A stretch of DNA of 32,002 bases from IMG/VR virus record IMGVR_UViG_3300030116_001618, positions 3,301-35,302 of that record, one strand, 5' to 3'. Positions 5,373 through 14,405 of the stretch are shown here, piece by piece. The notes beneath the pieces were generated by a model, which searched no databases, was not told the DNA's origin, and saw only the letters and a list, made by a program, of their open reading frames with translations. This DNA is from a virus. Position numbers and translations under genes: made by a program. Position 1 is the stretch's first letter. Each line of letters begins with the position of its first letter.

Positions 5373-7522
5373 TGTTTACTTTACAATTATTTATACAAGA
5401 TATTACTAAAAAAGAAATAGATGACGGTGATCCTGCTGGATTTGTAAGAATAGATTTATTTAAAGATGAGTCTGTAACACTGACTCAAGCTATACAAAAC
5501 GTTAGAGATATAGGATCTGTATTTACAGATTTCACTAGAACCTTTACCGTTCCAGCTTCACCTAATACAAATAAATTATTTAAACATTATTACAATTCAG
5601 ATATAGTTTCTAACGATAATTTACTTGCGTCTGGTTTTGATGCGGGCATTAGAAGAGATGCTGTTTTAGAATTAAATCATACTCCATTTAAAAAAGGTCA
5701 AATAAGATTAGATGGTGTAAATATGAAAGAAGGTAAACCAAGTTCTTATAAAATAACTTTTTTTGGTAATACAGTAAAACTATCTACATTGATGGGTGAT
5801 GATAATATATCTTCACTCGACTTGTCTACATTTAACACAGTATATACTGCAGGTGTTGTAAAATCTAAATTAATTGGTGTGCTAAACGATATAATTACAC
5901 CTCTTATAACACACACTAGAAGACTTGTATTTAATTCTAATGATAACGGAACTAATCCAATATACAGTGGAGTTGTCGATAATATTGCAGAGCAAAGCCC
6001 AACTAAAGTAGATGACAACAGGGGCTTATCACTTAAACAACTTAAATTTGCAATTAGAGTGCATAAGATTATAGAAGCTATACAGGCTAAATATAATCTT
6101 ACGTTTTCAAATGATTTTTTCAATACCACTAATACTCCTTACTATAATTTATATATGTGGTTACACAGAAAGTCAGGTGATGTTGGCACTGACGCACAAG
6201 TCGCAGAGCCATTTACTCAGCAAGTAACTACATTTCAAACTGGACCCTTCTTAATACCAGGCGGTAATTATGATAGTCAAATAACATCTAATGGTACTAC
6301 ATTAGAAGTTTCAGGTACAGATAATATAAACTTTACACTTGACGTTGTTCCAAATGACAATAGTATAAATTATACTATAGAAGCTTTTTTAGACGGGGAA
6401 AAAGAATATACGAAATCTGGAACTGGACAACAACAACTTGAAATGATTGGTACTTTCGTACCAAGTGTAGTAGGACCAGGTGACTATACTTTTTTTATTA
6501 GTACTACCTCTTCAACGCAGTTGGTTGTTACAGGAACTATTACAATGACTGTTATAGGTAAAGGTGGATCTCAATTACCAGAAGCATCATACACTCTTAC
6601 TTTTAGTAGTTTGACGGTAGCTCAATCACAATCATTTAATATTTCTGAAGAGATGCCTAAAATTAAATGTATAGATTTTTTATCTGGTATTTTTAAAATG
6701 TTTAACCTTACTGCTTTTGTAGAAGATGATGGCACTATAAAAATACAAACACTTGATTCTTTTTATTCTGCGGGTGTTACAAGAAATATAACGGATTTTG
6801 TAGACATAACAGAGTCTAAAATTGACACAGCTCTACCTTTTAAAGAAATAGATTTTAGATTTCAAGGTAGACAATCTTTTTTAGCAGACACACACGAAAA
6901 AATATTTAATTTAGAGTGGGGTACAGAAACATTTAATAGATCAGGAGTTACTAAAGACGGAAGTGTTTACAAAATAGAATTACCTTTCGAGCACTTTAAA
7001 TTCCAAAGATTATTAGATTTGAACGATCAAACAGGTAACACAGTAAGTAGCGTGCAATTTGGTTGGTCTGTAAATTTAGATCAAAGTCCTTTTGTTGGTA
7101 GACCGTTATTGTTTTATCCCATTAGAGTATCTGGTGGTTCAAGCATACAACTCAAAGATTTCAGTGGTGTTTCAGCAGGTACAACCACTAACTATATAAT
7201 TCCATCAAACGTGACTACATTATTGTCTTCTGGTCAATCTATACATTTTGGAACTGAAAGTCACGAATATATAATACCTAACGAAGAAACTGTAACTAAA
7301 AATTTATTTAGCCAATATTATAGAAATTATATAAGTGATGTATTTGACTCGAAGAACAGACTCACTAGGTTAACTGCATATCTTCCTGCTAAGATATTGC
7401 TTAATTTATCTCTAGCCGATAGGCTCGAGATAAATCAGAAGAGTTATAAAATAAACTCAATAAGTACCGATATGGATAATGGTAAAAGTGAATTAGAACT
7501 TTTAAATGATTTCAATGCTTAA
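5372..7522 (+). CDS. Large conserved tail protein (probable tail-tip/baseplate component)
   Basis: This encodes 716 residues. The N-terminal half has the conserved order LTQAIQNVRDIGSVFTDFTRTFTVPAS, LFKHYYN, RRDAVLELN and YKITFFGNTV, which I recognise from large proteins located just upstream of the tape measure in flavobacterial phages. The C-terminal half is beta-rich and ends with LNLSLADRLEINQKSYKIN. The family is regarded as virion structural, probably distal tail; no enzyme motif is visible. The start overlaps the upstream stop (TAATG), and the end overlaps a 50-aa gene. The exact position in the virion is inferred. Confidence 0.65.
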   Translation: MFTLQLFIQDITKKEIDDGDPAGFVRIDLFKDESVTLTQAIQNVRDIGSVFTDFTRTFTVPASPNTNKLFKHYYNSDIVSNDNLLASGFDAGIRRDAVLELNHTPFKKGQIRLDGVNMKEGKPSSYKITFFGNTVKLSTLMGDDNISSLDLSTFNTVYTAGVVKSKLIGVLNDIITPLITHTRRLVFNSNDNGTNPIYSGVVDNIAEQSPTKVDDNRGLSLKQLKFAIRVHKIIEAIQAKYNLTFSNDFFNTTNTPYYNLYMWLHRKSGDVGTDAQVAEPFTQQVTTFQTGPFLIPGGNYDSQITSNGTTLEVSGTDNINFTLDVVPNDNSINYTIEAFLDGEKEYTKSGTGQQQLEMIGTFVPSVVGPGDYTFFISTTSSTQLVVTGTITMTVIGKGGSQLPEASYTLTFSSLTVAQSQSFNISEEMPKIKCIDFLSGIFKMFNLTAFVEDDGTIKIQTLDSFYSAGVTRNITDFVDITESKIDTALPFKEIDFRFQGRQSFLADTHEKIFNLEWGTETFNRSGVTKDGSVYKIELPFEHFKFQRLLDLNDQTGNTVSSVQFGWSVNLDQSPFVGRPLLFYPIRVSGGSSIQLKDFSGVSAGTTTNYIIPSNVTTLLSSGQSIHFGTESHEYIIPNEETVTKNLFSQYYRNYISDVFDSKNRLTRLTAYLPAKILLNLSLADRLEINQKSYKINSISTDMDNGKSELELLNDFNA

Positions 7523-7658
7523 AAATATATTAGACTTATTAAAATTAGATGATTATTACGGTGTATCACCTTTAATTGATATTGCAAAGGGTAAATATGA
7601 AGCACCCAGAACTTTAAAAGAAGCAAAAAACAAAATAAAGAGATTTAGAAATGAATGA
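7506..7658 (+). CDS. Small hypothetical protein between tail genes (50 aa)
   Basis: This short frame begins with ATG 17 bases before the end of the 716-aa tail gene and ends with TGA 8 bases into the tape measure gene, so it fills what would otherwise be a gap of 128 bases. The product has LKNILDLLKLDDYYGVSPLI and a basic C-terminus rich in Lys and Arg. There is no membrane segment and no family I recognise. Overlap on both sides supports translation as an operon member. Confidence 0.6.
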   Translation: MISMLKNILDLLKLDDYYGVSPLIDIAKGKYEAPRTLKEAKNKIKRFRNE

Positions 7659-9645
7659 AGAATTTATATTAAAAATAGTCGTAGATGATGGTGAATTTAT
7701 TGTAAAATTACCAGACACAGAAAAAAGGGTAAAAAGTTTAGGTCAAGCGTTTGATGTAGCGAAAGAAAAAACTAAAGCTTACTCAAAAGAAACTGAGATT
7801 GCAGCTAAGAAAAATATTGATCTAACTTCAAATGCAGGTTTAGCTGGTGCAACATTAACAGAGCTTGGTAGAACAATATCAGATTTACCTTTTGGTATTC
7901 GAGGTGTAGCTAACAACCTTTCACAACTATCTACTTTATTTATTACACTTGTTGCTAAATCTTCAGATGGAGGTAAAAGTTTAAGAGGTGTTGGAGAAGC
8001 CTTTAAACTACTCAAAAATCAGCTATTAGGTCCACTCGGTATAATTTTAGTATTTCAGTCAGTTATTGCATTACTAGATTTCTTTTCACAGAAAAGTAAA
8101 AAAGCCGCTAATGCAGCAGATTTATTTACAGATGCTGCTGACAGACAAGCAAAAACACTAAGCGTTTTAGAGTCTAAATTAAAAGACACTAATTTGTCAC
8201 TTGAAAATAGACAAGCCTTATTAGATGCAGCTTCTGTTGCTTCTAATAGATTGTCAAAAATATTAGACGATGAAACTATATCTCTTGAAGAAAGAAATAA
8301 AAAAGCAGAAAGATTTTTAGAATTAGAAATACAAAGACTTAAAAGACAATCTTTAATTGAAAAGGCAGAAGAGAATTTAGCCGCTGCTCGTGAAGCAAGC
8401 ACAAAGGCTATTGAAAATGAAAATAAAGGTTTAGAGGGTTTTATTGCTACTGTTAATAGAGGGACTACAAGTGCTGATATTCAGGCTCAACAAACAGCTT
8501 TTCTTAATAAGAAAAAAAGAGAGTCTAAAGAAGCAACTGATGCAGTTGCAACAGCAGAAACAGCCTTAACAACACTTTTAATAGGTAATGCAGAAATTAT
8601 AAAAGAACAAAGCGATTTACTAGAAACCAACACAAAAAAGAAAAATGAGAACACTAAGGAAACAAAAGCACAAATTATTACTTTCAAAGAGTTTTTATCA
8701 TTACAACAACAAGGAACTTCTATAGAATTAGCAAACATTGAATTGTTAAGAGAAAGAGAAATATCAGCTCTAAAACAAAGAGGGTTGTCTTTCGAAGAAT
8801 TTCAAAAAGGCAAAGATTTTATTATAAGGATGTCTAAAAATGCAGAACTTAAAGTGTTGCAGGATTTAGTATCTTCCAATAGAGTTTCAGGTGTAGAAAG
8901 AATTAAAATAGAAGAAAGAATAGCGCAAATTATTGGTGAACTTTTAGATAGTACGCAAGATAAAATAAAGAAAACCACTGAAGGATCAAAAACTAACTTT
9001 CAAAAAACTCTAGAAGAAATATCATTTTTACTTGGTGAAATAGAAAATATTTCTAATATGTTTACAGACGCTGAACTTAGTAGGGAGGAAAGAAAAACAG
9101 TAATGCTAAATAATCAGCTTAGAGAAAGACTTAGAAATGAAAATTTATCAAAAGAAGAGAGAATTAGAATAAATAAACAAATTGAAGAAAACGAATTAAA
9201 ATTACAGAAAAAACGAGATGAAATAGCTGAAAGAAACTTTAGACTACAAAAAGCTTTTGCAATAGCTCAAGCTGCTATAAATACAGCTTTAGCTATCACA
9301 GATGTTTTAGCTAAGGAACCAGGTGGTTTAATTAAAAAATCACTAGCTGCAATAATTATAGGTGCACTAGGTGCTGCTCAAATAGCTGCTATTGCATCAA
9401 CAAAGTTTGTTCCTACAGCGACATCAGTTCCAGGTGGTGTAGGTTCGGTTGGTTCAGGCAGATCCACTGGTGGTGGTGCACAAGACCCTGCATTCAACAT
9501 AGTAGGTACAGGTCAACAATTTCAGTTAGCACAAGTTATTGCACAAAGAACAGGAGAGCCAATAAGAGCTTTTGTAGTAAGCGGTGATGTAAAATCAGGT
9601 CTTGCACTAGATAGAAATATTATTAGAAGTTCTAAAATAGATTAA
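7651..9645 (+). CDS. Tail tape measure protein
   Basis: This encodes 664 residues, mostly alpha-helical. Features seen: hydrophobic segments around residues 65-160 (TELGRTISDLPFGIRGVANN, then LGPLGIILVFQSVIALLDFF); long charged coiled-coil stretches in the middle (EERNKKAERFLELEIQRLKR); and a C-terminal hydrophobic Ala-rich region (KAFAIAQAAINTALAITDVL, then SLAAIIIGALGAAQIAAIAS) followed by a Gly-rich linker. This composition and size are typical of tape measure proteins, which set tail length and line the tube. Using about 0.15 nm per residue the tail would be roughly 100 nm long, a rule-of-thumb inference. The start overlaps the 50-aa gene. Confidence 0.85.
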   Translation: MNEEFILKIVVDDGEFIVKLPDTEKRVKSLGQAFDVAKEKTKAYSKETEIAAKKNIDLTSNAGLAGATLTELGRTISDLPFGIRGVANNLSQLSTLFITLVAKSSDGGKSLRGVGEAFKLLKNQLLGPLGIILVFQSVIALLDFFSQKSKKAANAADLFTDAADRQAKTLSVLESKLKDTNLSLENRQALLDAASVASNRLSKILDDETISLEERNKKAERFLELEIQRLKRQSLIEKAEENLAAAREASTKAIENENKGLEGFIATVNRGTTSADIQAQQTAFLNKKKRESKEATDAVATAETALTTLLIGNAEIIKEQSDLLETNTKKKNENTKETKAQIITFKEFLSLQQQGTSIELANIELLREREISALKQRGLSFEEFQKGKDFIIRMSKNAELKVLQDLVSSNRVSGVERIKIEERIAQIIGELLDSTQDKIKKTTEGSKTNFQKTLEEISFLLGEIENISNMFTDAELSREERKTVMLNNQLRERLRNENLSKEERIRINKQIEENELKLQKKRDEIAERNFRLQKAFAIAQAAINTALAITDVLAKEPGGLIKKSLAAIIIGALGAAQIAAIASTKFVPTATSVPGGVGSVGSGRSTGGGAQDPAFNIVGTGQQFQLAQVIAQRTGEPIRAFVVSGDVKSGLALDRNIIRSSKID

Positions 9646-9676
9646 AACAAAATACAATAAAAAAGATTTACTTATT

Positions 9677-11242
9677 ATGAAAGATTTTAAAGTCATAGAG
9701 CTTGTTTTAGATGAAGAGAATGAAATCTCTGGAATACAAGCAATATCAATAGTAGATGATCCAGCAATAGAAGAAGAATTTATTGCTCTTGCATCACAAG
9801 ATATAAAATTAGCACAAGTAGATGAAGAGAAGAAAATATTGATGGGTCCAGCTCTCATACCTAACAAAAAAATATATAGAAAGTTTGAAGAGCAAGAATA
9901 TTTTATATACTTCAGTGAAAATACAGTCAAAAAAGCAGCAGAGCTTTTTTTGACAAAAGGTAAACAAAACAACAGCACTTTAGAGCATAAAATAAACCTA
10001 AACGGTTTATCTGTTGTAGAATCTTGGATTATAGAAGATCCTAAAATGGATAAATCAAAAAAATACGGATTTGATTTACCAAAAGGTACTTGGATGGTTA
10101 CTATGAAAGTCAATAATGATGAAATTTGGGATACTTATGTGAAAACAGGTAAAGTAAAAGGTTTTTCTATTGAAGGACACTTCGTAGATGCATTAAAATA
10201 TGATGAAGAAGAAGAATTAGAAGAAAGCGAACTCGCAGCACTATCTTTAATAGAAGAATTAACTGAAGAATTAGATATAGAATTAGAAACTTACTCTGAT
10301 TATCCTGCGGGAGTTAGAAATAATGCAAAAAGAGTATTAGAATATGTTGAAAAAAATGGCTGGGGCAGTTGTGGAACACCCGTAGGCAAACGAAGAGCTG
10401 CGCAAATCGCTAAAGGTGCTAATTTGAGTGTCAACACGATAAAAAGAATGAGAAGTTTCTTACTTAGACACGCAAAAGATCTAGAAGTATCTAAATCTTA
10501 TGGTGATGGTTGTGGTAAACTTATGTATGATGCTTGGGGTGGTAAAGCTGGTCTAAGATGGGCAGAATCTAAACTAAAAGAACTAGGAGAAATAGAGCTG
10601 ACATCTAAATCTGTAGACGAGGACTATGCTATAATAGACGATAGACTAGCATACTCATCTAAAGAGAAAGCAGAAGAAATGGCTAGAAATATTGGATGTG
10701 AGGGTATACACGAACACGAATTTGAAGGTAGAACTTGGTATATGCCTTGTAAATATCATAATAAAGAAGAGTTAAAATATCATTGTCCTGAAGGTTATAA
10801 AAGAAAAGACGGTAAATGTATAAAGATGGCAGAGGTAGGACCTAGAGGTGGCATTCGAAAGAGTCCAAAAGCTCCAGGATCTAAAACACCAAATCCAAGA
10901 CCTAAAGGAAAGGGCAGTGCAAAAGGAACTGCCAAAGGTAAAAGAGGCGCAAAAGTATCTGCAAAAGATCGTGCAGCTTTACAAAAAAAAGCTGATGACT
11001 TTAACAAAAGATATAAGGAAAAATTAGGATACGGTATCACAGTAGGTATGTTGGCTTCTGTATTTCAAAGAGGTTTAGGTGCATTCAACACAAGTCATTC
11101 ACCAAGAGTAAAATCACCCTCACAATGGGCACACGCCAGGGTCAATGCCTTTATGTACTTAGTAAGAAACGGAAGACCACAAAACCCAAAGTATACAACT
11201 GACTATGATCTTTTACCATCTAAACATCCTAAAAGTAAATAA
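9677..11242 (+). CDS. Prohead protease (XkdF-like) fused to several accessory modules
   Basis: This encodes 521 residues. Residues about 56-170 match XkdF-type putative serine proteases: GPALIPNKKIYR, YFIYFSENTV, TLEH104, VESWIIEDP, PKGTWMVTMKV and GFSIEG (S164). H104 and S164 are the likely catalytic pair. Three further parts follow. About 208-303 (YPAGVRNNAKRVLEY...CGTPVGK, WGGKAGLRWAESKL) is a module seen in other phage head proteins. About 317-360 has paired cysteines (IGCEGIHEHEFEGRTWYMPC). A Lys/Gly/Pro linker (about 395-430) then leads to a terminal domain with FQRGLGAFNTSHSP and WAHARVNAFMYLV, resembling DUF5824. It is located just before the scaffold and capsid genes, as expected for capsid maturation. 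Confidence 0.75.
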   Translation: MKDFKVIELVLDEENEISGIQAISIVDDPAIEEEFIALASQDIKLAQVDEEKKILMGPALIPNKKIYRKFEEQEYFIYFSENTVKKAAELFLTKGKQNNSTLEHKINLNGLSVVESWIIEDPKMDKSKKYGFDLPKGTWMVTMKVNNDEIWDTYVKTGKVKGFSIEGHFVDALKYDEEEELEESELAALSLIEELTEELDIELETYSDYPAGVRNNAKRVLEYVEKNGWGSCGTPVGKRRAAQIAKGANLSVNTIKRMRSFLLRHAKDLEVSKSYGDGCGKLMYDAWGGKAGLRWAESKLKELGEIELTSKSVDEDYAIIDDRLAYSSKEKAEEMARNIGCEGIHEHEFEGRTWYMPCKYHNKEELKYHCPEGYKRKDGKCIKMAEVGPRGGIRKSPKAPGSKTPNPRPKGKGSAKGTAKGKRGAKVSAKDRAALQKKADDFNKRYKEKLGYGITVGMLASVFQRGLGAFNTSHSPRVKSPSQWAHARVNAFMYLVRNGRPQNPKYTTDYDLLPSKHPKSK

Positions 11243-11379
11243 TGAAAAAACCCTTTAAGACTCCAAGTAGAACAAGTCCAAAGTCAGGCAAAAGAGCCTG
11301 CCTTTGTGACGACGGTAAAACATATTCAAGAAAGTGTTGTAAAGGTTACTTAATAAATCAAGGTATAGGTAAAGTATAA
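11242..11379 (+). CDS. Small Cys-rich protein, possible metal-binding knuckle (45 aa)
   Basis: This short frame overlaps the protease stop (TAATG). After a basic start (KKPFKTPSRTSPKSGKRA) it has C20-L-C22 and C32-C33 separated by DDGKTYSRK, then KGYLINQGIGKV. The CxC...CC arrangement with GKR before it and NQGIG after it recurs in small proteins of flavobacterial phages as I remember them. The four cysteines could bind zinc. Function is unknown; placement inside the head module suggests a virion or assembly role. Confidence 0.65.
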   Translation: MKKPFKTPSRTSPKSGKRACLCDDGKTYSRKCCKGYLINQGIGKV

Positions 11380-11428
11380 AAATACAACACCCATAATAAA
11401 TAATGATTAACCTAATATATATATAGTT

Positions 11429-11956
11429 ATGAAAGCAAGTGAAATAGTAGACAAATTTAAAAATGTCCTTCTAAACACAGAAATTGAAAGTGACGATAAA
11501 ATTACTGAAGTTTCTGATATAGAAGTAAACGAAGAAATTGCTCTTAATGAGCAGAACGAAAACTCTGAAGTTCAAGAAAATGTTGAACTAAATGAGGAAG
11601 TAGAAGCTGGTTATCACGACAAAGACAAGAAAAAAATGGGAGAGCACGAAGACAAAGAAATGGAAGAACACGAAGATAAGATGTCTAAGTATGCAACCAA
11701 AGAAGATTTAGCTAGAGCAATCGCTGAAGTTAAAGGTATGATACAAAAAATGTCTAGTGATGATGAAAAAGATGTGCCAGAAGAATTAAATTCTGAAGAG
11801 AAACAAGAACTCTCTGCACAAGAACCAGTGGTTGAGCCAATAGCTCACGATCCACAAGCAGATGTAAATACTAAAAGAAAAATATTATTTGCACAAAATA
11901 GAAGAAAATCTACTCTTGACAGAGTAATGGAAACAATAATAAATAAAAATAAATAA
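11429..11956 (+). CDS. Probable capsid scaffolding protein
   Basis: This encodes 175 residues, very acidic in the N-terminal two-thirds (runs of Glu and Asp, and a KKMGEHEDKEMEEHEDKM segment), with a predicted helix around residues 90-110 (ATKEDLARAIAEVKGMIQKM) and a basic C-terminal tail (KRKILFAQNRRKSTLDRV). An acidic helical body and a basic helical end are typical of scaffolding proteins, whose basic end binds the capsid shell. It lies between the protease and capsid genes, the standard place for a scaffold. There is no sequence signature strong enough to be certain. Confidence 0.65.
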   Translation: MKASEIVDKFKNVLLNTEIESDDKITEVSDIEVNEEIALNEQNENSEVQENVELNEEVEAGYHDKDKKKMGEHEDKEMEEHEDKMSKYATKEDLARAIAEVKGMIQKMSSDDEKDVPEELNSEEKQELSAQEPVVEPIAHDPQADVNTKRKILFAQNRRKSTLDRVMETIINKNK

Positions 11957-11958
11957 TT

Positions 11959-12375
11959 ATGGCAGTTTTAGAACACGTTAGCGATGATGTAATGAGAATG
12001 TTTGATGACTATGAATTAGTTTCATCATCAAGCTCATTAAATCTATCAGACTCTGGAAAGACATTTAAGATTTCTGGAACAGGATATACAGTAACACTAC
12101 CTGCACCTAGTGCTGGGTGGAAAGCAAAATTTATTGTATCAGGTGCTTTTTCAACTGACTTCGTTGTACAATCTCCAGCTAGTAACAGAGACACTATTAA
12201 TGGTGGTGTGATTGTAAACGGAGCAATCGTTGAAGCAGATGCAGTAGATAGAGTAACATTTGAAGATGATGCAGAAAGCATCGGTGATTTTATTGAAATT
12301 CACTCAGACGGAACAAGCTATTTCTTATTTGGAAATGGTAACGCTGCTTCTTCAATAACAGTTGGTGAATTATAA
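11959..12375 (+). CDS. Putative capsid decoration / head-stabilising protein
   Basis: This encodes 138 residues, beta-rich. After MAVLEHVSDDV it has SSSSLNLSDSGKTFKISGTG, TVTLPAPSAGWKAKFIV and SIGDFIEIHSDGTSYFLFGN. The GKTF...LPAPSAGW...GDFIEIHSDG pattern occurs in small phage proteins encoded next to capsid genes and resembles trimeric beta decoration proteins. The gene starts three bases after the scaffold stop and ends 21 bases before the capsid start, so it should be expressed at a similar level to the capsid. Assignment rests on fold-like pattern and place. Confidence 0.55.
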   Translation: MAVLEHVSDDVMRMFDDYELVSSSSSLNLSDSGKTFKISGTGYTVTLPAPSAGWKAKFIVSGAFSTDFVVQSPASNRDTINGGVIVNGAIVEADAVDRVTFEDDAESIGDFIEIHSDGTSYFLFGNGNAASSITVGEL

Positions 12376-12396
12376 TAATTAAATAAATAAAAAGAT

Positions 12397-13293
12397 ATGG
12401 CGACTACAACAAGTATAACTACAAGCTACTCAGGTGAATTTGCTGGCGAATATATTGCAGCAGCTTTACTAAGTGGCGTAACGTTATCTCAAGGTGGGGT
12501 TTCAATTAAACCCAATATTAAATTTAAAGAAGTTATCAAAAAACTTTCACTAGATAGTATTTTAAAAGATGCTTCTTGTGATTTTGATCCAACTTCAAAC
12601 ATAACACTGTCAGAAAGAATTTTACAACCAGAAGAGTTTCAAGTAAACTTACAGCTTTGTAAAAAAGATTTTAGACAGGACTGGGAAGCAAACAGTATGG
12701 GCTTCAGCCAATACGATAACTTACCTAGAAACTTTTCTGATTTCTTAATCGGACAGGTATCAGCAAAAGTTGCTGAGAAAGTAGAACAAAACATTTGGCA
12801 AGGTGCTACTGCTAACAATGGTGAGTTTGATGGATTTCAAGCTTTACTAGCTGCAGACGGAGATGTTGTTGATGTTTCAGGTACTACATTGTCAGCTGCA
12901 AACATTGTTGCAGAGTTAGGTAAAGTTGTTGATGCAATTCCAGGATCAGTATATGGTAAAGAAGATGTAAAAATTTATATTCCAACAAGCGCAGCTAAAT
13001 TTTATATTCAAGCACAAGCAGCTTTAGGTTATAGAGATTTATATAATGTAGGTAAAACAGATATGAACTTTCAAGGCATTCAACTATTTACAGCTCCAGG
13101 ATTAGGAGACAACAAAATGGTTGCTGCTGAATCTTCAAACTTATTCTTCGGCACAGGTTTATTAAATGACTGGCAAGAAGTTAAGTTAATTGATATGGCA
13201 GACATTGACGGAAGTCAAAATGTAAGAGTAGTTCTTAGAGGAAGTGCAGGAGTACAGCACGGTATCGGATCTGATATTGTTTTATACTCTTAA
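12397..13293 (+). CDS. Major capsid protein (HK97-fold type)
   Basis: This encodes 298 residues, without Cys clusters or membrane segments. Features consistent with an HK97-like shell protein: an N-terminal helix (FAGEYIAAALLSGVTL); a central PEEFQVNLQLCKKDFRQDWEA block; a long helix with FLIGQVSAKVAEKVEQNIWQG; the domain around IYIPTSAAKFYIQAQAALGY; and a beta-rich end (VRVVLRGSAGVQHGIGSDIV). It follows protease, scaffold and decoration-like genes and is followed by a strong terminator, as expected for the most abundant transcript. The start has a typical A-rich leader for this genome. No cleavage site can be fixed by eye. Confidence 0.85.
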   Translation: MATTTSITTSYSGEFAGEYIAAALLSGVTLSQGGVSIKPNIKFKEVIKKLSLDSILKDASCDFDPTSNITLSERILQPEEFQVNLQLCKKDFRQDWEANSMGFSQYDNLPRNFSDFLIGQVSAKVAEKVEQNIWQGATANNGEFDGFQALLAADGDVVDVSGTTLSAANIVAELGKVVDAIPGSVYGKEDVKIYIPTSAAKFYIQAQAALGYRDLYNVGKTDMNFQGIQLFTAPGLGDNKMVAAESSNLFFGTGLLNDWQEVKLIDMADIDGSQNVRVVLRGSAGVQHGIGSDIVLYS

Positions 13294-13302
13294 TGTTTAA
13301 TC

Positions 13303-13327
13303 AAAGGGGGTCTCAAAACCCCCTTTT
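13303..13327 (+). terminator. Terminator after the major capsid gene
   Basis: The stem AAAGGGGG/CCCCCTTT (13303-13310 and 13319-13326) has loop TCTCAAAA and a short T tract. It lies 10 bases after the capsid stop. It probably reduces read-through rather than ending the operon, because tail tube and portal genes follow on the same strand with no clear promoter. Confidence 0.85.
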
Positions 13328-13339
13328 AATAATAATAAT

Positions 13340-13963
13340 ATGAGTTGTGATTTAACAAAAGGAAGACAAAGACCTTGTAAAGACTCGGTAGGTGGATTAA
13401 AAGCGGTATACTTTATTGATTATGGTATGACTGGCGTAGTTATGAATACTACTTCAGGAACTGAAGATAATATTGCTGCTATCTCAGGTAGTAATACCGC
13501 TTACAGATACGATCTTAAAGGCAACTCCAATTTAGAACAGACTATCACCTCTTCTACAGATACAGGTGGTACATTCTTTGAGCAAGTTCTAACTTTGGTT
13601 TTACCAAAACTATCACCTAAAGATCATAAAGAATTAAAATTAATATCTTTTGCAAGACCTCACATCATTATAAAAGATAACAACGATAATTATTTTATGG
13701 CTGGATTAGAGCACGGAATGGATGTAACTGGAGGAACTATTTCTTCAGGTTCAGGAATGGGAGATTTAAGTGGATATACATTAACTTTTACAGGTCAAGA
13801 AAGAGCACCTGCAAACTTCTGTGATATTTCAGCAGAAACAGACACTCAACTATCGTTTAGTAACAACGGTGGTTCTGCGTCTAACGTATCTGTTGTGCCA
13901 GGAGTTGTTGCAGATGTAGATGTTGATGATGACCAATCTGGTATACCAGGTGGAGGTAATTAG
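13340..13963 (+). CDS. Major tail tube protein
   Basis: This encodes 207 residues. The N-terminal CDLTKGRQRPCKDSVGGLKA, central IIIKDNNDNYFMAGLEHG and GGTISSGSGMGDLSGYTLTF blocks and the ERAPANF segment match the tail tube protein family I know from flavobacterial phages. This protein stacks in rings to form the tail shaft. Past about residue 165 an extension rich in Ser, Asn and Asp ends in GGGN; it may be a surface-exposed appendage. Unusually, the gene lies in the head module between capsid and portal, and is isolated by its own terminators (13303-13327 and 13987-14013). That would allow independent, high expression. Confidence 0.8.
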   Translation: MSCDLTKGRQRPCKDSVGGLKAVYFIDYGMTGVVMNTTSGTEDNIAAISGSNTAYRYDLKGNSNLEQTITSSTDTGGTFFEQVLTLVLPKLSPKDHKELKLISFARPHIIIKDNNDNYFMAGLEHGMDVTGGTISSGSGMGDLSGYTLTFTGQERAPANFCDISAETDTQLSFSNNGGSASNVSVVPGVVADVDVDDDQSGIPGGGN

Positions 13964-13986
13964 TGATTTTTCATAAGTTTTGTAAG

Positions 13987-14013
13987 AAAGCCCTGTAACC
14001 CAGGGCTTTTTTT
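13987..14013 (+). terminator. Terminator after the tail tube gene
   Basis: The stem AAAGCCCTG/CAGGGCTTT (13987-13995 and 14001-14009) has a five-base loop TAACC and a T7 tract (14007-14013). It is strong and lies 23 bases after the tail tube stop. Confidence 0.93.
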
Positions 14014-14047
14014 ATGAACAAACTTAATAGATTTTGATTATCTTATT

Positions 14048-14404
14048 ATGATACTATTACAACCTGTAACAAGTTCGCAAACAATTAAAATTGTACCTAG
14101 ATCTTATAAAGCTGATAGTAATGTTCAAGTTGTCATTACAGAAGATGGCACAAGAAAAACACAAACTTTAACAAGCTTAACATCTACATATGTAGGCAAC
14201 TTTATACAAATACCTTGTAGTTTTAATATACTATCAGAAGGTAAAATGTATTTACTTGAATTTACAAGATCAGGCAATTTATTATTTAGATCAAAAGCAT
14301 ATTGCACTGCACAAACAAACAGAACTATACCACACACACTTAACACAGGTGAGTACACGGAACATAGTGCTGATGCTGCAGGTCAAAAATATATAACAAT
14401 ATAA
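14048..14404 (+). CDS. Putative beta-rich virion protein upstream of portal
   Basis: This encodes 118 residues with alternating polar/hydrophobic strands (TSSQTIKIVPRSYKAD, VQVVITEDGTRKTQTL, KMYLLEFTRSGNLLFRSKAY) and a flexible end. There is no membrane segment or signal peptide. The gene follows the tail tube terminator and stops one base before the portal ATG, so it is translationally linked to the portal. Proteins of this size and pattern at this place are usually virion or joining components, but I do not recognise a named family. Confidence 0.5.
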   Translation: MILLQPVTSSQTIKIVPRSYKADSNVQVVITEDGTRKTQTLTSLTSTYVGNFIQIPCSFNILSEGKMYLLEFTRSGNLLFRSKAYCTAQTNRTIPHTLNTGEYTEHSADAAGQKYITI

Positions 14405-14405
14405 T

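Noticed and set aside
9607-10113. Long minus-strand open frame (168 codons) and many shorter minus-strand frames
   Set aside because: They lie opposite well-supported + strand genes, and their products are Ser/Phe/Ile-rich low-information sequences typical of antisense shadows. No minus-strand gene has a start context, family motif or non-overlapping position.
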